From Caballeronia concitans (GTDB lineage Bacteria > Pseudomonadota > Gammaproteobacteria > Burkholderiales > Burkholderiaceae): a stretch of DNA of 64,000 nucleotides. The position numbers and the translations under genes were made by a program. The stretch is from assembly GCF_001544615.1 (NCBI RefSeq), contig NZ_FCNV02000001.1, positions 1 to 64,000 on the forward strand. Direction: 5' to 3'. Shown here in pieces: positions 52,505 through 62,587 of the stretch. Within the stretch, counting starts at the first letter, position 1. Every line of letters begins with the position of its first letter. The notes below the pieces were generated by a model that was not told the origin of the DNA, ran no database searches, and saw nothing but the letters and a program-made list of their open reading frames with translations.

Positions 52505-54624
52505 GTTTCACCGAGATCCGCGCGAAAATAGCGACCGCCGCGCTAGCAGGAATATCAGACCCTTTCTCACTCTTGCAAGATGTCTCCAGTTTCCTTAACG
52601 TCTCGCGGGGCACGAGCGAGGAACATTTTGGACAGGAACTGGTTATTCGCTTACTCGACATCCGGCATATGTTCGAAGCGCATGCTGTCATCATAGACGC
52701 GCTCGTCCGTGAATCGGGTCTTTTTCCCTATCTTAATCCTGACCGACTTGGTATCGCCGATGCCCTTGCATACGAAATGCACCGTCCGGCTGCTAATTCA
52801 GACACAGTTTTTCACCGGGCACAGGCGCAAGTATTTGATCACATCATGTCCGGCAGGAGCGTAGTATTGAGCGCGCCGACGAGTTTCGGGAAAAGCCTAA
52901 TCATCGACGCAATCGTGCATTTGGGCCGTTTTCGCAACATCGTAATCGTGGTCCCGACGCTAGCACTGCTTGACGAAACGCGACGCCGCCTTGCAGCGCA
53001 CAGCACGAGATACAAAATCATTACCCACTCGTCACAAACTCCCGCTGATCGCAATATCTTCGTGCACACGCAGGAGCGAGTCATACAGAACGAGCACATA
53101 CAGAAAACCGATTTCTTCGTTATAGATGAGTTCTACAAGCTAAACCCGGGAGAAGATGACGGCCGCGCGCAAATGCTGAACTTAGCTTTCCATAAGCTTT
53201 CAAAACAGGCAAGTCAATTTTATATGCTCGGCCCCAACATTCAGAACATCCCGGACGGTTTCATCGAGAAGTTTCAATGCCGATTCATTCGCACCGACTT
53301 CAACACTGTCGCCTCCGAAATTCATCGCTTTGACGTGCAGGACGACACGACTCACGCTGTTGATCTGTGTACACGGCTGAAAGAACCCACGCTGATTTAC
53401 GTTCGATCGCCAGCACGAGCTCACGCGCTGGCTACTAAGTTGGCGAACGCGTTGGGCGACGTCGGAGCTGCCTCGGCAAAGGAAACCTCGCAGTGGGTCA
53501 AGGAGCGTTACCACTCCGACTGGTCGTTTGCCAAGGCACTCAGCGCTGGCATTGGGATACATCATGGCAAATTGCCGCGCTCGCTTACTCAGCTCATGGT
53601 GCGTCGCTTCAACGAAGGCGCAATACGCTTTTTGGTATGCACGTCAACTTTAATTGAAGGAGTCAACACGCGTGCTAAACATGTGATTGTCCTCGATAAC
53701 AAAATCAACAATAGAAAGTTCGACTACTTCACGTTTTCGAATATCAAGGGTCGCTCGGGTCGAATGCTGAAGCATTTTATTGGGCACGTCTATCTCTACC
53801 ATGAGCCTCCGCAGGCAGAATTGCCGTTGGTCGACATACCCGTGGTGACGCAATCAGACGACGCTAGCGACGCGTTGCTGATTCAGTTAGAACCGACCGA
53901 ACTCACCGCGTCATCATCGGGGCGGGTAAGACAGTACTATGAGGACCCCCTCCTGAGCCTTGAGGTCCTACGAGAGAATGCAGGAATCGACCCAGCGGCG
54001 CAACTCGCCGTAGCTCAAGCAATCGTCAGAGACCTTCGCCGGGCTCACACTATGCTTTCGTGGCGGGGCTTTCCATCGTTTGAGGAGTTGGCCTACCCGT
54101 GTGACTTGCTTTGGAAGCATTTCACCGAAGGTCGACCGCGGTCCGGCGCAACGACTGCTAGACACCTCGCCTTTCTGCTGCGGCGCCTATTGCGAGCCCG
54201 CAGGTTCAGCGATGCACTCGCGCTTTTCCACCGCGATGGAAGGCATGTCGACGACGCCATCGAAACGCTGCTCGACTTTCAGCGTCAATGGGCCGAGTTT
54301 CGAGCACCGAACCTTCTCTCTGCTGTCGACCGAATTCAACGCCACGTCTTCGAGAAATATGGACTGGCGGCTGGTAACTACGAAGCGTTCATCGGCAGAG
54401 TTGAGAACGTAGGCCGTCCTCCTGTAGTAAATGCGCTGGACGAGTACGGGCTTCCGACGCAAATAGGACAAGTGGTCTGGAAGGAACTTGGCCGGCCTGA
54501 CACGCTTGACGAGATGCTTGAGGCGCTGCGCTCGCGAGACCTCTATTACCTTGAACTTACCGGATTTGAGAACCGCTTCGTACAGGATGTCCGAAATAGC
54601 CTAATGCCTACCCGAGTCGCATAG
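52495..54624 (+). CDS. hamB: HamB, superfamily 2 helicase of a Hachiman anti-phage system
   Basis: The 709-residue protein has an N-terminal domain of about 110 residues, then an SF2 helicase: Walker A APTSFGKS (127-134), VVPTLALLDE (motif Ia), Walker B VIDEFYK (about 209-215), the second RecA lobe with HHGKLPRS and CTSTLIEGVNTRAKHVIV, and motif VI IKGRSGR. A 250-residue C-terminal region follows. It overlaps hamA by 10 bases, so the two are translationally coupled and likely form one complex. Length is in the lower range for HamB. Confidence 0.9.
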   Translation: MPLSFTEIRAKIATAALAGISDPFSLLQDVSSFLNVSRGTSEEHFGQELVIRLLDIRHMFEAHAVIIDALVRESGLFPYLNPDRLGIADALAYEMHRPAANSDTVFHRAQAQVFDHIMSGRSVVLSAPTSFGKSLIIDAIVHLGRFRNIVIVVPTLALLDETRRRLAAHSTRYKIITHSSQTPADRNIFVHTQERVIQNEHIQKTDFFVIDEFYKLNPGEDDGRAQMLNLAFHKLSKQASQFYMLGPNIQNIPDGFIEKFQCRFIRTDFNTVASEIHRFDVQDDTTHAVDLCTRLKEPTLIYVRSPARAHALATKLANALGDVGAASAKETSQWVKERYHSDWSFAKALSAGIGIHHGKLPRSLTQLMVRRFNEGAIRFLVCTSTLIEGVNTRAKHVIVLDNKINNRKFDYFTFSNIKGRSGRMLKHFIGHVYLYHEPPQAELPLVDIPVVTQSDDASDALLIQLEPTELTASSSGRVRQYYEDPLLSLEVLRENAGIDPAAQLAVAQAIVRDLRRAHTMLSWRGFPSFEELAYPCDLLWKHFTEGRPRSGATTARHLAFLLRRLLRARRFSDALALFHRDGRHVDDAIETLLDFQRQWAEFRAPNLLSAVDRIQRHVFEKYGLAAGNYEAFIGRVENVGRPPVVNALDEYGLPTQIGQVVWKELGRPDTLDEMLEALRSRDLYYLELTGFENRFVQDVRNSLMPTRVA

Positions 54625-54909
54625 GCGGAAAGGCTTGCCGGACAGCGTGCCGCTATACGATGCTTTCTAGACTTGATCGCGACTCTGATCGCTGATGCTA
54701 TCGCAGACTCTGTCGGGACTTTCTTTCCTAAGCGTTGGTTCAATGAAGCGTGCAGCTTGCGGCCGCTCATATAGCCGACCGCAAATTGCTGCAGTTTGGA
54801 CAGTTGCTTAAGACATGCTCCGTCCGCTTCAGGTAAAACTCCCGAAAACGATAAGTGATGGTATGAGGCGGTCACAAACAACAACAAAAACGGCAGTCCC
54901 TCCTCCTCC
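54625..54909. other. Non-coding gap between hamB and the 3' end of glmS
   Basis: These 285 bases separate convergent genes. No clear Rho-independent hairpin follows glmS, and a predicted 113-residue minus-strand frame overlapping hamB has no recognisable domain or ribosome site. The part next to glmS is where Tn7 normally inserts, but I find no terminal repeats of a Tn7-like element. Confidence 0.5.
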
Positions 54910-56727
54910 TCACTCCACCGTCACCGACTTAGCCAGATTCCGCGGCTTATCGACATCCGTCCCGCGCGCGCACGCCGTGTGATACGCGAGCAACTGCAGC
55001 GGCACCACGTGCAGAATCGGCGACAACGCCCCGTAGTGCTCCGGCATCCGGATCACATGAATGCCGTCTTCGCTGACGATGCGGGTATCCGCATCCGCGA
55101 ACACATACAGTTCGCCGCCGCGCGCCCGCACTTCCTGCATGTTCGACTTCAGCTTCTCCAGCAGCGTATCGTTCGGCGCGACGGTGACGACCGGCATCGC
55201 CTCCGTCACAAGGGCAAGCGGCCCATGCTTTAGTTCGCCCGCCGGATACGCCTCCGCGTGGATATACGAAATCTCCTTGAGCTTCAGCGCGCCTTCGAGC
55301 GCGATCGGATAATGCAGCCCGCGCCCGAGGAACAGCGCATTCTCCTTGCGCGCGAACTCTTCGGACCACGCGATGATCTGCGGCTCCAGCGCCAGCACGC
55401 TATTCAACGCCGCCGGCAAGTGACGCAACTGACCGAGATACGCCGCTTCCTGCTTCGCATCGACGCGGCCGCGCAATTTCGCCAGCGTCACCGCCAGCAC
55501 GAACAGGCCGACGAGCTGCGTCGTGAACGCCTTCGTCGATGCCACGCCGATCTCCGTTCCCGCATGCGTCAGGAACGCGAGTTCCGTCTGACGCACCATC
55601 GCGCTCGTCGCGACGTTGCACACGGCGAGCGTGTGCGCGTGACCGAGCGATTGCGCGTGCTTCAGCGCGGCGAGCGTATCGGCGGTTTCGCCCGACTGCG
55701 AAATGACGACGACCAGCGCCTTCGGATTCGGCACCGACTCGCGATACCGATACTCGCTCGCAATTTCCACCTGCGTCGGAATCTTCGCGATGGATTCGAG
55801 CCAATACTTCGCCGTCAGCCCCGAGTAATAGCTCGTGCCGCACGCGAGAATCAGCAGGCTGTCGATGTCCGCGAACACGTCCTTCGCGTTCTCGCCGAAG
55901 AGGTTGGCGGTGAATTCATCGCCTTGCGGAATCGTGTCGGTGATCGCGCGCGGCTGCTCGAAGATTTCCTTCTGCATGAAATGACGATACGGCCCGAGTT
56001 CCACCGCGCCGCCGTACGCCGCCACCACGCGCACTTCGCGCTCGGCGGGCAAGCCCTGACGATCCACGATCTTCACGCCGTCCAGCGCGATTTCGACGAC
56101 ATCGCCCTCTTCGAGGAACGCGAAGCGATCGGTGCTGCCGGCGAGCGCGAGGGCATCGGATGCGAGGAAGTTTTCGCCCTCGCCCACGCCCACGACGAGC
56201 GGCGAACCCTGGCGCGCGCCCACCACCGTATGCGGCTGATCCTTATGAATGACCGCGATCGCATATGCGCCGTGCAGCAGCTTGACGGCTTCGCGCACGG
56301 TCTGGAACAGATCGCCGCGATACATGCTGTGAATCAGATGCGCGATGACCTCGGTGTCCGTCTGCGACACGAACTCGTAGCCCTTGTCGCGCAGCATCGT
56401 GCGCAGCGACTCGTAGTTCTCGATGATGCCGTTGTGCACGAGCGCGACCGTATCGCGCGAAAAGATGGGATGCGCGTTGTCGGTGACGGGCGCGCCGTGC
56501 GTGGCCCATCGCGTGTGCGCGATGCCCGTCATGCCGGCAAGGCTCGATTCCTTCACTTGCGCGTCGAGATCCGACACCCGCGCGACGCTGCGCGCGCGGC
56601 GCGGCTCGCCATGACTCAGCACGGCGACGCCGCACGAGTCGTAGCCGCGATATTCCAGCCGCCGCAAACCTTCGACGAGCACCGGGACGATGTTACGTTG
56701 CGCTACCGCGCCGACAATTCCGCACAT
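54910..56727 (-). CDS. glmS: Glutamine-fructose-6-phosphate aminotransferase
   Basis: GlmS makes glucosamine-6-phosphate, the entry to peptidoglycan and LPS amino sugars. The 605-residue protein starts [12 protein letters not shown], exposing the catalytic Cys2 of the glutaminase domain. Two SIS sugar-isomerase domains follow ([25 protein letters not shown] and [20 protein letters not shown]), and it ends in the conserved [19 protein letters not shown] precedes the ATG. It is downstream of glmU on the same strand. Confidence 0.97.
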   Translation of the reverse strand: MCGIVGAVAQRNIVPVLVEGLRRLEYRGYDSCGVAVLSHGEPRRARSVARVSDLDAQVKESSLAGMTGIAHTRWATHGAPVTDNAHPIFSRDTVALVHNGIIENYESLRTMLRDKGYEFVSQTDTEVIAHLIHSMYRGDLFQTVREAVKLLHGAYAIAVIHKDQPHTVVGARQGSPLVVGVGEGENFLASDALALAGSTDRFAFLEEGDVVEIALDGVKIVDRQGLPAEREVRVVAAYGGAVELGPYRHFMQKEIFEQPRAITDTIPQGDEFTANLFGENAKDVFADIDSLLILACGTSYYSGLTAKYWLESIAKIPTQVEIASEYRYRESVPNPKALVVVISQSGETADTLAALKHAQSLGHAHTLAVCNVATSAMVRQTELAFLTHAGTEIGVASTKAFTTQLVGLFVLAVTLAKLRGRVDAKQEAAYLGQLRHLPAALNSVLALEPQIIAWSEEFARKENALFLGRGLHYPIALEGALKLKEISYIHAEAYPAGELKHGPLALVTEAMPVVTVAPNDTLLEKLKSNMQEVRARGGELYVFADADTRIVSEDGIHVIRMPEHYGALSPILHVVPLQLLAYHTACARGTDVDKPRNLAKSVTVE

Positions 56728-56799
56728 GGCGTTATCCTTTGATATCCGAATCAGACGCACCTATCGAAAGGCCGCGCGTTCAGCACGGCCCAGCGCGCT

Positions 56800-58161
56800 T
56801 CAAACCTTCTTCTTGGTCGGGCGAACGTAGCCCGTCTTGCTGACCTGGCGCTTCTCGTTCAGCACCAGCTCGCCCTCACCGACGTCCTTCCACACCGTCG
56901 TGCCCGCCGCAATCGTCACGCCGCGCGCCACGCGCACCGGCGCGACGAGTTGCGTATCGGAGCCGATGAACACGTCGTCCTCGATCACCGTGCGATGCTT
57001 GTTCGCGCCATCGTAATTACAGGTGATGGTGCCCGCGCCCACGTTCACGCGCGCGCCGATATCGGAATCGCCGATATAGCTCAGGTGGTTCGCCTTCGCG
57101 CCGTGGCCCATGACCGCGTTCTTCACTTCGACGAAATTGCCGACGTGCGCTTCGTCGCCGAGCACCGCGCCCGGACGTAGCCGCGCGTACGGGCCGAGCA
57201 CGACCTTCGCGCCCGTCGTGCCGCCTTCGATATGCGTGTACGCATCGACGCGCGTGCCCGCGCCGATCGACGCATCGCGGATCACGCAGTTCGGCCCGAT
57301 GCTCACGTTGTCCGCGAGCGTCACGCGGCCTTCGAACACGCAGTTCACGTCGATCGACACGTCCGCGCCGCATTCCAGCGTGCCGCGCACGTCGATGCGC
57401 GCGGGATCGGCGAGCGTGACGCCCGCATCGAGCAGCGCGTACGCCACATTGCGCTGATGCACGCGCTCCAGTTCCGCGAGCTGCACCTTGCTGTTCACGC
57501 CGAGCGTTTCCCATTCGGCGTCGGGCTGCGCGGTCACGACCTCGACGCCCGCTTCGATCGCGCGTTCGACGACATCGGTCAGATAGAACTCGCCTTGCGC
57601 GTTGTCGTTCTTGAGCGACGCGAGCCACGCTTCGAGCGTGCGCGTCGGCGATACGACGATGCCCGTGTTGATTTCCGCGATGCGCCGTTCTTCGTCGCTC
57701 GCATCCTTCTGCTCGACGATCTTCCGCACCGCGCCGTTCGCGTCGCGCACGATGCGGCCGTAGCCGGTCGGATCGTCCACGGTCACCGTGAGCACGCCGT
57801 AGCGTTCGGTGCCCGCCGCGTCGAGCAGACGCTTCAATGTGCTCGCGCGCGTGAGCGGCACGTCGCCGTACAGCACGAGCGTGGGCACGGACGGATCGAG
57901 CAGCGGCAGCGCCTGCTGCACGGCGTGTCCGGTGCCGAGTTGTTTGTCCTGCACGGCGAACTGCACGTCGGGCGCGCCGACGGCATCGCGCACTTTTTCC
58001 GCGCCGTGTCCGACGACGACGACGAGGCGCGTGGGCGACAGCGTGCGCGCCGTGTCGATGACATGCGCGAGGAGCGGCCGGCCCGCCAGGGGATGGAGCA
58101 CTTTCGGCAGGGCGGAGCGCATGCGCTTGCCCATGCCGGCAGCCAGAATGACGATATTCAT
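56800..58161 (-). CDS. glmU: Bifunctional GlcN-1-P acetyltransferase / GlcNAc-1-P uridyltransferase
   Basis: GlmU acetylates glucosamine-1-phosphate and joins it to UTP. The 453-residue protein has the uridyltransferase signature [22 protein letters not shown] and a C-terminal left-handed beta-helix of hexapeptide repeats ending in [14 protein letters not shown]. The acetyltransferase His lies in [13 protein letters not shown]. It is 72 bases upstream of glmS, and the pair probably forms one transcript for UDP-GlcNAc synthesis. Confidence 0.97.
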   Translation of the reverse strand: MNIVILAAGMGKRMRSALPKVLHPLAGRPLLAHVIDTARTLSPTRLVVVVGHGAEKVRDAVGAPDVQFAVQDKQLGTGHAVQQALPLLDPSVPTLVLYGDVPLTRASTLKRLLDAAGTERYGVLTVTVDDPTGYGRIVRDANGAVRKIVEQKDASDEERRIAEINTGIVVSPTRTLEAWLASLKNDNAQGEFYLTDVVERAIEAGVEVVTAQPDAEWETLGVNSKVQLAELERVHQRNVAYALLDAGVTLADPARIDVRGTLECGADVSIDVNCVFEGRVTLADNVSIGPNCVIRDASIGAGTRVDAYTHIEGGTTGAKVVLGPYARLRPGAVLGDEAHVGNFVEVKNAVMGHGAKANHLSYIGDSDIGARVNVGAGTITCNYDGANKHRTVIEDDVFIGSDTQLVAPVRVARGVTIAAGTTVWKDVGEGELVLNEKRQVSKTGYVRPTKKKV

Positions 58162-58269
58162 CGCGGGTTCTTGCAGATGGAAGCCAGGTTTAAGGTCGGG
58201 CCAATATAGCACGCGAACATGGCCGAAACGGCGTGCGAAAAAGCGCGCCGGGGCCTGCTGGAGAAGGTC

Positions 58270-59229
58270 TTACAGGTCGTCGAACTGGACAATTGAAATA
58301 GCGTTCGGCGTGCCTGACGGTTCGCTCGCGCACGGTTCTTCGTCGAACGCGATATCGCCCTGCGGGTCGGCCTCGCCGGTCGCGCGCAGGCCGGCGAACG
58401 GGAAAAGCGCGGTATCCATCAGATGCGACGGCACCACGTTCGACAGCGCGTTGAACATGTTTTCCACGCGCCCCGGGAAACGCTTGTCCCATTCGCGGAT
58501 CAGCGCCTTCATTTCCGCGCGCTTCAGGTTCGGCTGGCTGCCGCACAGATTGCACGGAATGATCGGGAATTCGCGCAGTTCGGCGTACTTTTCCAGATCC
58601 GTTTCCTTCACGTACGCGAGCGGACGGATCACGACGTTCTTGCCGTCGTCGGATTGCAGCTTGGGCGGCATGCCCTTCAGCTTGCCGCCGTAGAACATGT
58701 TGAGCAGCAGCGTCTGAAGGATGTCGTCGCGATGATGCCCGAGCGCGATCTTCGTCGCGCCCAGCTCGCCCGCCACGCGATACAGAATGCCGCGACGCAG
58801 GCGCGAGCACAGCGAGCACGTGGTCTTGCCTTCCGGCACCAGCCGCTTGACGATGCTGTACGTGTCCTGATTTTCGATGTGGAACGGAATATCGAGCTTC
58901 GACAGATATTCCGGCAGCACGTGTTCCGGAAAGCCGGGCTGTTTCTGATCGAGATTGACGGCGACGATCTCGAAGTCGATCGGCGCGCGTTCGCGCAGGC
59001 GCATGAGAATCTCGAGCATCGCGTAGCTGTCCTTGCCGCCGGACAGGCACACCATGACCTTGTCGCCCTCTTCGATCATGTTGAAGTCGCCGACCGCCTG
59101 GCCGACCTGGCGCGCGAGCCGCTTGAACAGCTTGTTGTTCTCGTACGCTTCCTTCTGCTGGCGCCGGGTCAGCGCCTCGCGCGCGGGCTTTTCTTCTTCG
59201 ACGTTTTGAATGGCTTCACGCGCGTTCAT
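58270..59229 (-). CDS. ttcA: tRNA 2-thiocytidine(32) synthetase TtcA
   Basis: TtcA thiolates cytidine 32 of certain tRNAs. The 319-residue product has the PP-loop [10 protein letters not shown], the first Cys pair [12 protein letters not shown] and a further Cys pair [12 protein letters not shown], which together bind its [4Fe-4S] cluster. A C-terminal extension of about 30 residues is acidic. It starts inside the folB stop codon (ATGA overlap), so both are translated from one message. Confidence 0.95.
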   Translation of the reverse strand: MNAREAIQNVEEEKPAREALTRRQQKEAYENNKLFKRLARQVGQAVGDFNMIEEGDKVMVCLSGGKDSYAMLEILMRLRERAPIDFEIVAVNLDQKQPGFPEHVLPEYLSKLDIPFHIENQDTYSIVKRLVPEGKTTCSLCSRLRRGILYRVAGELGATKIALGHHRDDILQTLLLNMFYGGKLKGMPPKLQSDDGKNVVIRPLAYVKETDLEKYAELREFPIIPCNLCGSQPNLKRAEMKALIREWDKRFPGRVENMFNALSNVVPSHLMDTALFPFAGLRATGEADPQGDIAFDEEPCASEPSGTPNAISIVQFDDL

Positions 59230-59627
59230 GCTCGTTCCTCTTTGATGCGGAAGACTTCGACGCCCACCGCGTCGCAGTCCGGATAGACGTCGGGCTTTTC
59301 CGTCGATACGGCGACCGCCCGCACGTTCGGATGCGCGAGCAGCGCGGCGGCGACATCGTCGCAAAGCGTTTCCTGCAAATGGATGTGGCCGCGCTTCACG
59401 CGTTCGGCGATGGTCGAGCGCATGAAGTCGTAATCGACGACTTCGGCGAGCTTGTCCGCGACGGGCGTGGACAGCGCGAGCGGCACGAACAGTTCGACGT
59501 TGATCACGACGCGCTGCTCGCCGCGCTTTTCGAAGTCGTGCACGCCGATGTTGATGCGCACTTCGTAGTTGCGCAGAAAAAGCCGCCGGCAATCGGTGAG
59601 CCGGGGATGCGAAAGAGCGGCAAGCAT
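59226..59627 (-). CDS. folB: Dihydroneopterin aldolase
   Basis: FolB cleaves dihydroneopterin in folate synthesis. The 133-residue product has the family motifs [25 protein letters not shown], the central [13 protein letters not shown] segment and the C-terminal [18 protein letters not shown]. The N-terminal 14 residues vary in the family, so the exact start is open. It lies between the SDR gene (16 bases upstream) and ttcA (4-base overlap). Confidence 0.93.
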   Translation of the reverse strand: MLAALSHPRLTDCRRLFLRNYEVRINIGVHDFEKRGEQRVVINVELFVPLALSTPVADKLAEVVDYDFMRSTIAERVKRGHIHLQETLCDDVAAALLAHPNVRAVAVSTEKPDVYPDCDAVGVEVFRIKEERA

Positions 59628-59643
59628 GGGTGTGTTTCCAAGG

Positions 59644-60489
59644 TTAAGGCTTTCGCGCGCCGATCAGGTACATCACGTCGCGCGTGCTCGGCACGAGATG
59701 CTGGCCGCCATCGACGACGAGCGTCGTGCCCGTCACGCCGTGCGCGTTCGCCAGATAGCACGCGGCCTGCGCGAGATCGTCCACGGTCGATGCGCGCCCG
59801 AGCGGCGTCACGCGATGCGCCTCTTCGAACGACGCGGGCGTCTGCCACGCCGACACCAGCGTCAATCCCGGCGCCAGCCCGACCACACGCAGCTTCGGCG
59901 CGAGCGCCTGCGCGAGCGCGACGGTGGCGTTGTCGAGCGCGGCTTTGGTCAGCGTGTAGGACAGGTAGTCCGGGTTCATGTTGTACAGCTTCTGGTCGAG
60001 CACGTTGATGACGACGCCGCGCCGGGCGTCGTCGGTCGCGGCGGCTTCCGGCGTCGCTTCGTGCAGCTTGCGCGCGAGCGTGAGCGGCGCGGCGACGTTC
60101 ACCGCGGCCATCTGCATGAGCTTTGCGTAGGTGAAATTCGTGGCGGTGTCTTCGTCGAAACGCGAGGCGCAGTTCACCACGCATTGAAGCGCGCCGAATG
60201 CTTCGACGCACGCGGGCACGAGCCGCGCGGTTTCGGTTTCATCGGCGAGATCGGCTTTGAGCGCGACCGCGCGGCGGCCGAGCGCTTCGATCTGCGCGAC
60301 GGTTTCGTGCGCCTCGCGCTCCGAGTGGCCGTAGTGCACGGCGACGTTCCATCCCTGGCGCGCGAATTCCAGCGCGATGCCTCGCCCGATGCGCTTTCCG
60401 GCGCCGGTCACGAGAACGGCGCGCGCGCGCGTCTCCGCGGACGCGGATTCAGACGATTTTGCGGGAGAGAACGGCGAGGAAGCGCTCAT
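59644..60489 (-). CDS. SDR oxidoreductase, pteridine-reductase/FolM-like
   Basis: The 281-residue protein has the cofactor motif TGAGKRIGRGIALEFA. The Arg in TGxxxRxG is typical of pteridine reductases and FolM rather than of general SDRs. The catalytic Tyr/Lys pair is in SYTLTKAALDN and the Gly-rich C-terminus reads GTTLVVDGGQHLV. Placement just before folB supports a role in dihydrofolate or dihydromonapterin reduction. General SDR function cannot be excluded. Confidence 0.82.
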   Translation of the reverse strand: MSASSPFSPAKSSESASAETRARAVLVTGAGKRIGRGIALEFARQGWNVAVHYGHSEREAHETVAQIEALGRRAVALKADLADETETARLVPACVEAFGALQCVVNCASRFDEDTATNFTYAKLMQMAAVNVAAPLTLARKLHEATPEAAATDDARRGVVINVLDQKLYNMNPDYLSYTLTKAALDNATVALAQALAPKLRVVGLAPGLTLVSAWQTPASFEEAHRVTPLGRASTVDDLAQAACYLANAHGVTGTTLVVDGGQHLVPSTRDVMYLIGARKP

Positions 60490-60502
60490 TTACAATACTG
60501 GG

Positions 60503-61708
60503 ATGAATCCGAAAGCTCGACAATCCGATAGTTTACCTGCTCCGGGCGCCGACGCGCTCGCGCAGTCCGAGGCGCTGACGCAGTTGATCCGCGAGCGCAT
60601 CGCGGCGGCGGGCGGCTGGTTGCCGTTCGACCGATACATGGACCTTGCACTGTACGCGCCCGGCCTCGGCTACTACAGCGGCGGGGCGATGAAATTCGGC
60701 CGTCGCGCGGAAGACGGCAGCGACTTCGTGACCGCGCCGGAATTGTCGCCGTTGTTCGCGAAGACGCTGGCGCGGCCGGTGGAGCAGGCGTTGCGCGAGA
60801 GCGGCACGCGCCGCGTGATGGAGTTCGGCGCGGGCACGGGCAAGCTCGCGGCGGGGCTTTTGACGGCGCTTGCCGAGCTGGACGTGGAGATCGAAAGTTA
60901 CGAGATCGTCGATCTGTCGGGCGAATTGCGCGATCGTCAGCGCGCGACGCTGATGGCGCAGGCGCCGACGCTCGCCGCGAAGGTGGAATGGATCGATGCG
61001 TTGCCGGACGCGTTCGAAGGCGTGGTGATCGGCAACGAGGTGCTGGACGCGATGCCGGTGCGGCTCGTGGTGCGCAAGCTGGGCGCGTGGCATGAGCGTG
61101 GCGTGGTGGCTGAAGGCGAGGGTTTCGCGTTCGCGGACCGGCCGGTCGCGGTAGATGCGCAGATCGAACAGATCGATGCCGCCATCGACGAAACCAACGA
61201 CGAGCCGTTTGCCGAATATGTCACCGAGACGCACGAAGCGGCGCTGGCGTTCACCAAGACGGTTTGCACGATGCTCGTGCGGGGCGCGGCGTTCTTTATC
61301 GATTATGGATTTCCGCGCCGCGAGTTTTATCATGCGCAGCGCGCGGGCGGGACGTTGATGTGTCATTACCGGCATCGGGCGCATGCGGATCCGTTTTTGT
61401 ATCCTGGGTTGCAGGACATTACGGCGCACGTGGAATTTACGGGCATCGCCGAGGCGGGGGTGGAAACGGGCGCGGATTTGCTCGGTTTTACATCGCAGGC
61501 GCGGTTTCTGATGAATGCCGGCGTCACTGATGTTTTGAGCGATATCGATCCGAGCGATGTGAAGCGATTTTTGCCTGCGGCGAATGCGGTGCAGAAGCTT
61601 TTATCCGAAGCGGAGATGGGCGAGCTGTTCAAGGTGATCGCGTTTTCGCGCGGTATTTCCGGTACGGTCGATGCGTTCATGTCGGGCGACCGTTCTCATA
61701 CGCTTTGA
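60503..61708 (+). CDS. MidA/NDUFAF7-type SAM-dependent methyltransferase
   Basis: The 401-residue protein matches the DUF185/MidA family: GYYSGGAMKFGRRAEDGSDFVTAPELSPLF, the SAM motif MEFGAGTGKLAAGLL and the GNEVLDAMPVRLVV segment. The human member NDUFAF7 methylates an Arg of complex I; the bacterial substrate is uncertain. Its start is only 13 bases from the divergent SDR start, so the two genes' promoters must lie inside each other's coding region. Confidence 0.9.
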   Translation: MNPKARQSDSLPAPGADALAQSEALTQLIRERIAAAGGWLPFDRYMDLALYAPGLGYYSGGAMKFGRRAEDGSDFVTAPELSPLFAKTLARPVEQALRESGTRRVMEFGAGTGKLAAGLLTALAELDVEIESYEIVDLSGELRDRQRATLMAQAPTLAAKVEWIDALPDAFEGVVIGNEVLDAMPVRLVVRKLGAWHERGVVAEGEGFAFADRPVAVDAQIEQIDAAIDETNDEPFAEYVTETHEAALAFTKTVCTMLVRGAAFFIDYGFPRREFYHAQRAGGTLMCHYRHRAHADPFLYPGLQDITAHVEFTGIAEAGVETGADLLGFTSQARFLMNAGVTDVLSDIDPSDVKRFLPAANAVQKLLSEAEMGELFKVIAFSRGISGTVDAFMSGDRSHTL

Positions 61709-61718
61709 GTTTGCGATC

Positions 61719-61913
61719 ATGATCCGCTGGCTGCTCACTACGTTTGTTGCACTCATGGTGCTTTCGGCCTGCTGGCCGTGGCTTAGGAAGATCGGCATCG
61801 GACGGTTACCCGGGGATTTCACTGTCCGCATATTCGGACGGGAATATTCTTTTCCTTTTATGTCGACGGTTTTGCTCTCGCTTTTGCTTTCGTTTATTGC
61901 GCGGGCGCTTTGA
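61719..61913 (+). CDS. DUF2905 small membrane protein
   Basis: The 64-residue product has two hydrophobic segments (LLTTFVALMVLSACWPWL and STVLLSLLLSFIARAL) around the conserved loop KIGIGRLPGDFTVRIFGREYSFPF, which identifies DUF2905. Function unknown. It begins 10 bases after the methyltransferase and is probably co-transcribed with it. Confidence 0.88.
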   Translation: MIRWLLTTFVALMVLSACWPWLRKIGIGRLPGDFTVRIFGREYSFPFMSTVLLSLLLSFIARAL

Positions 61914-61924
61914 GTTTTTTCTTT

Positions 61925-62580
61925 TTCTTCGTTTTTCTTCGTTTGTTCGCGTCGGTCTATTAGCACGCCCCTCCCCGGGGCAGGGGTCACTTTCTTTGCT
62001 GCTGCAAAGAAAGTAACCAAAGAAAGCAGCTTTTCGGGCCCGAAGCACTGACTGCGTGATCACTCCGTAGAACCAGATTGGCACTCAGCTTGACACAGCC
62101 CTGAATCACCTTCCGCGCCCGCTGAGCGCCACCCCATGCGAGCCCCCGGGCTCGACAACACCGTCGGTACGTGACGCGCCGCGCGACAGCGCAAACTTCA
62201 AAGACAGTCACTCGCCACCGCTAAACCCTACTCGTGGGTGATCTGCGCGTGGCTTGTAGTTGTAGTTTGCAGTTCGTGGTTTGCGTTTGTGCTTGTGGCT
62301 ATCGTGTGCGGTTTTTATTTCTACGTGTGCGGCAGTGCCCGATGGTGTTGACGAGCCCGGGGGCTCGCATGGGGTGGCGCTCAGCGGGCGTGGAAGGTAA
62401 TTCAAGGTTGATTCAAGCTGAGTGCCAACGTCGTTCTACGGAGTGCTCCGTCAAAACTGACTGCGGGCGAAAAAGCTGCTTTCTTTGGTTACTTTCTTTG
62501 CAGCAGCAAAGAAAGTGACCCCCGCCCCGGGGAGGGGCGAGCTAATAGACCGACGCGAATAAACGAAGAAACGAAGAAAC
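61925..62580. repeat. Long imperfect inverted repeat between convergent genes
   Basis: The left arm (about 61925-62165) is repeated in reverse complement at about 62340-62580, separated by about 175 bases of unrelated DNA. Two blocks are perfect: 52 bases (61983-62034 with 62471-62522) and 39 bases (62116-62154 with 62352-62390). Each arm also contains its own hairpins: ACTTTCTTTGC-TGCT-GCAAAGAAAGT and CGAGCCC-CC-GGGCTCG. No open frame in it looks like a transposase or gene. The inner hairpins may stop transcription from both flanking genes. Confidence 0.9.
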
Positions 62581-62587
62581 AGAAAGA

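Noticed and set aside
54546-54887. 113-residue minus-strand open frame between hamB and glmS
   Set aside because: It overlaps the hamB 3' end in antisense, has no ribosome site and no recognisable domain.
54625-54909. Tn7-like transposon end next to glmS
   Set aside because: No TGT...ACA terminal repeats, no tns genes and no target duplication could be identified; only the location is suggestive.
61987-62518. Small open frames inside the inverted repeat
   Set aside because: They arise from the repeat itself (peptides such as LSLLLQRK in both arms) and have no ribosome site or conserved domain.
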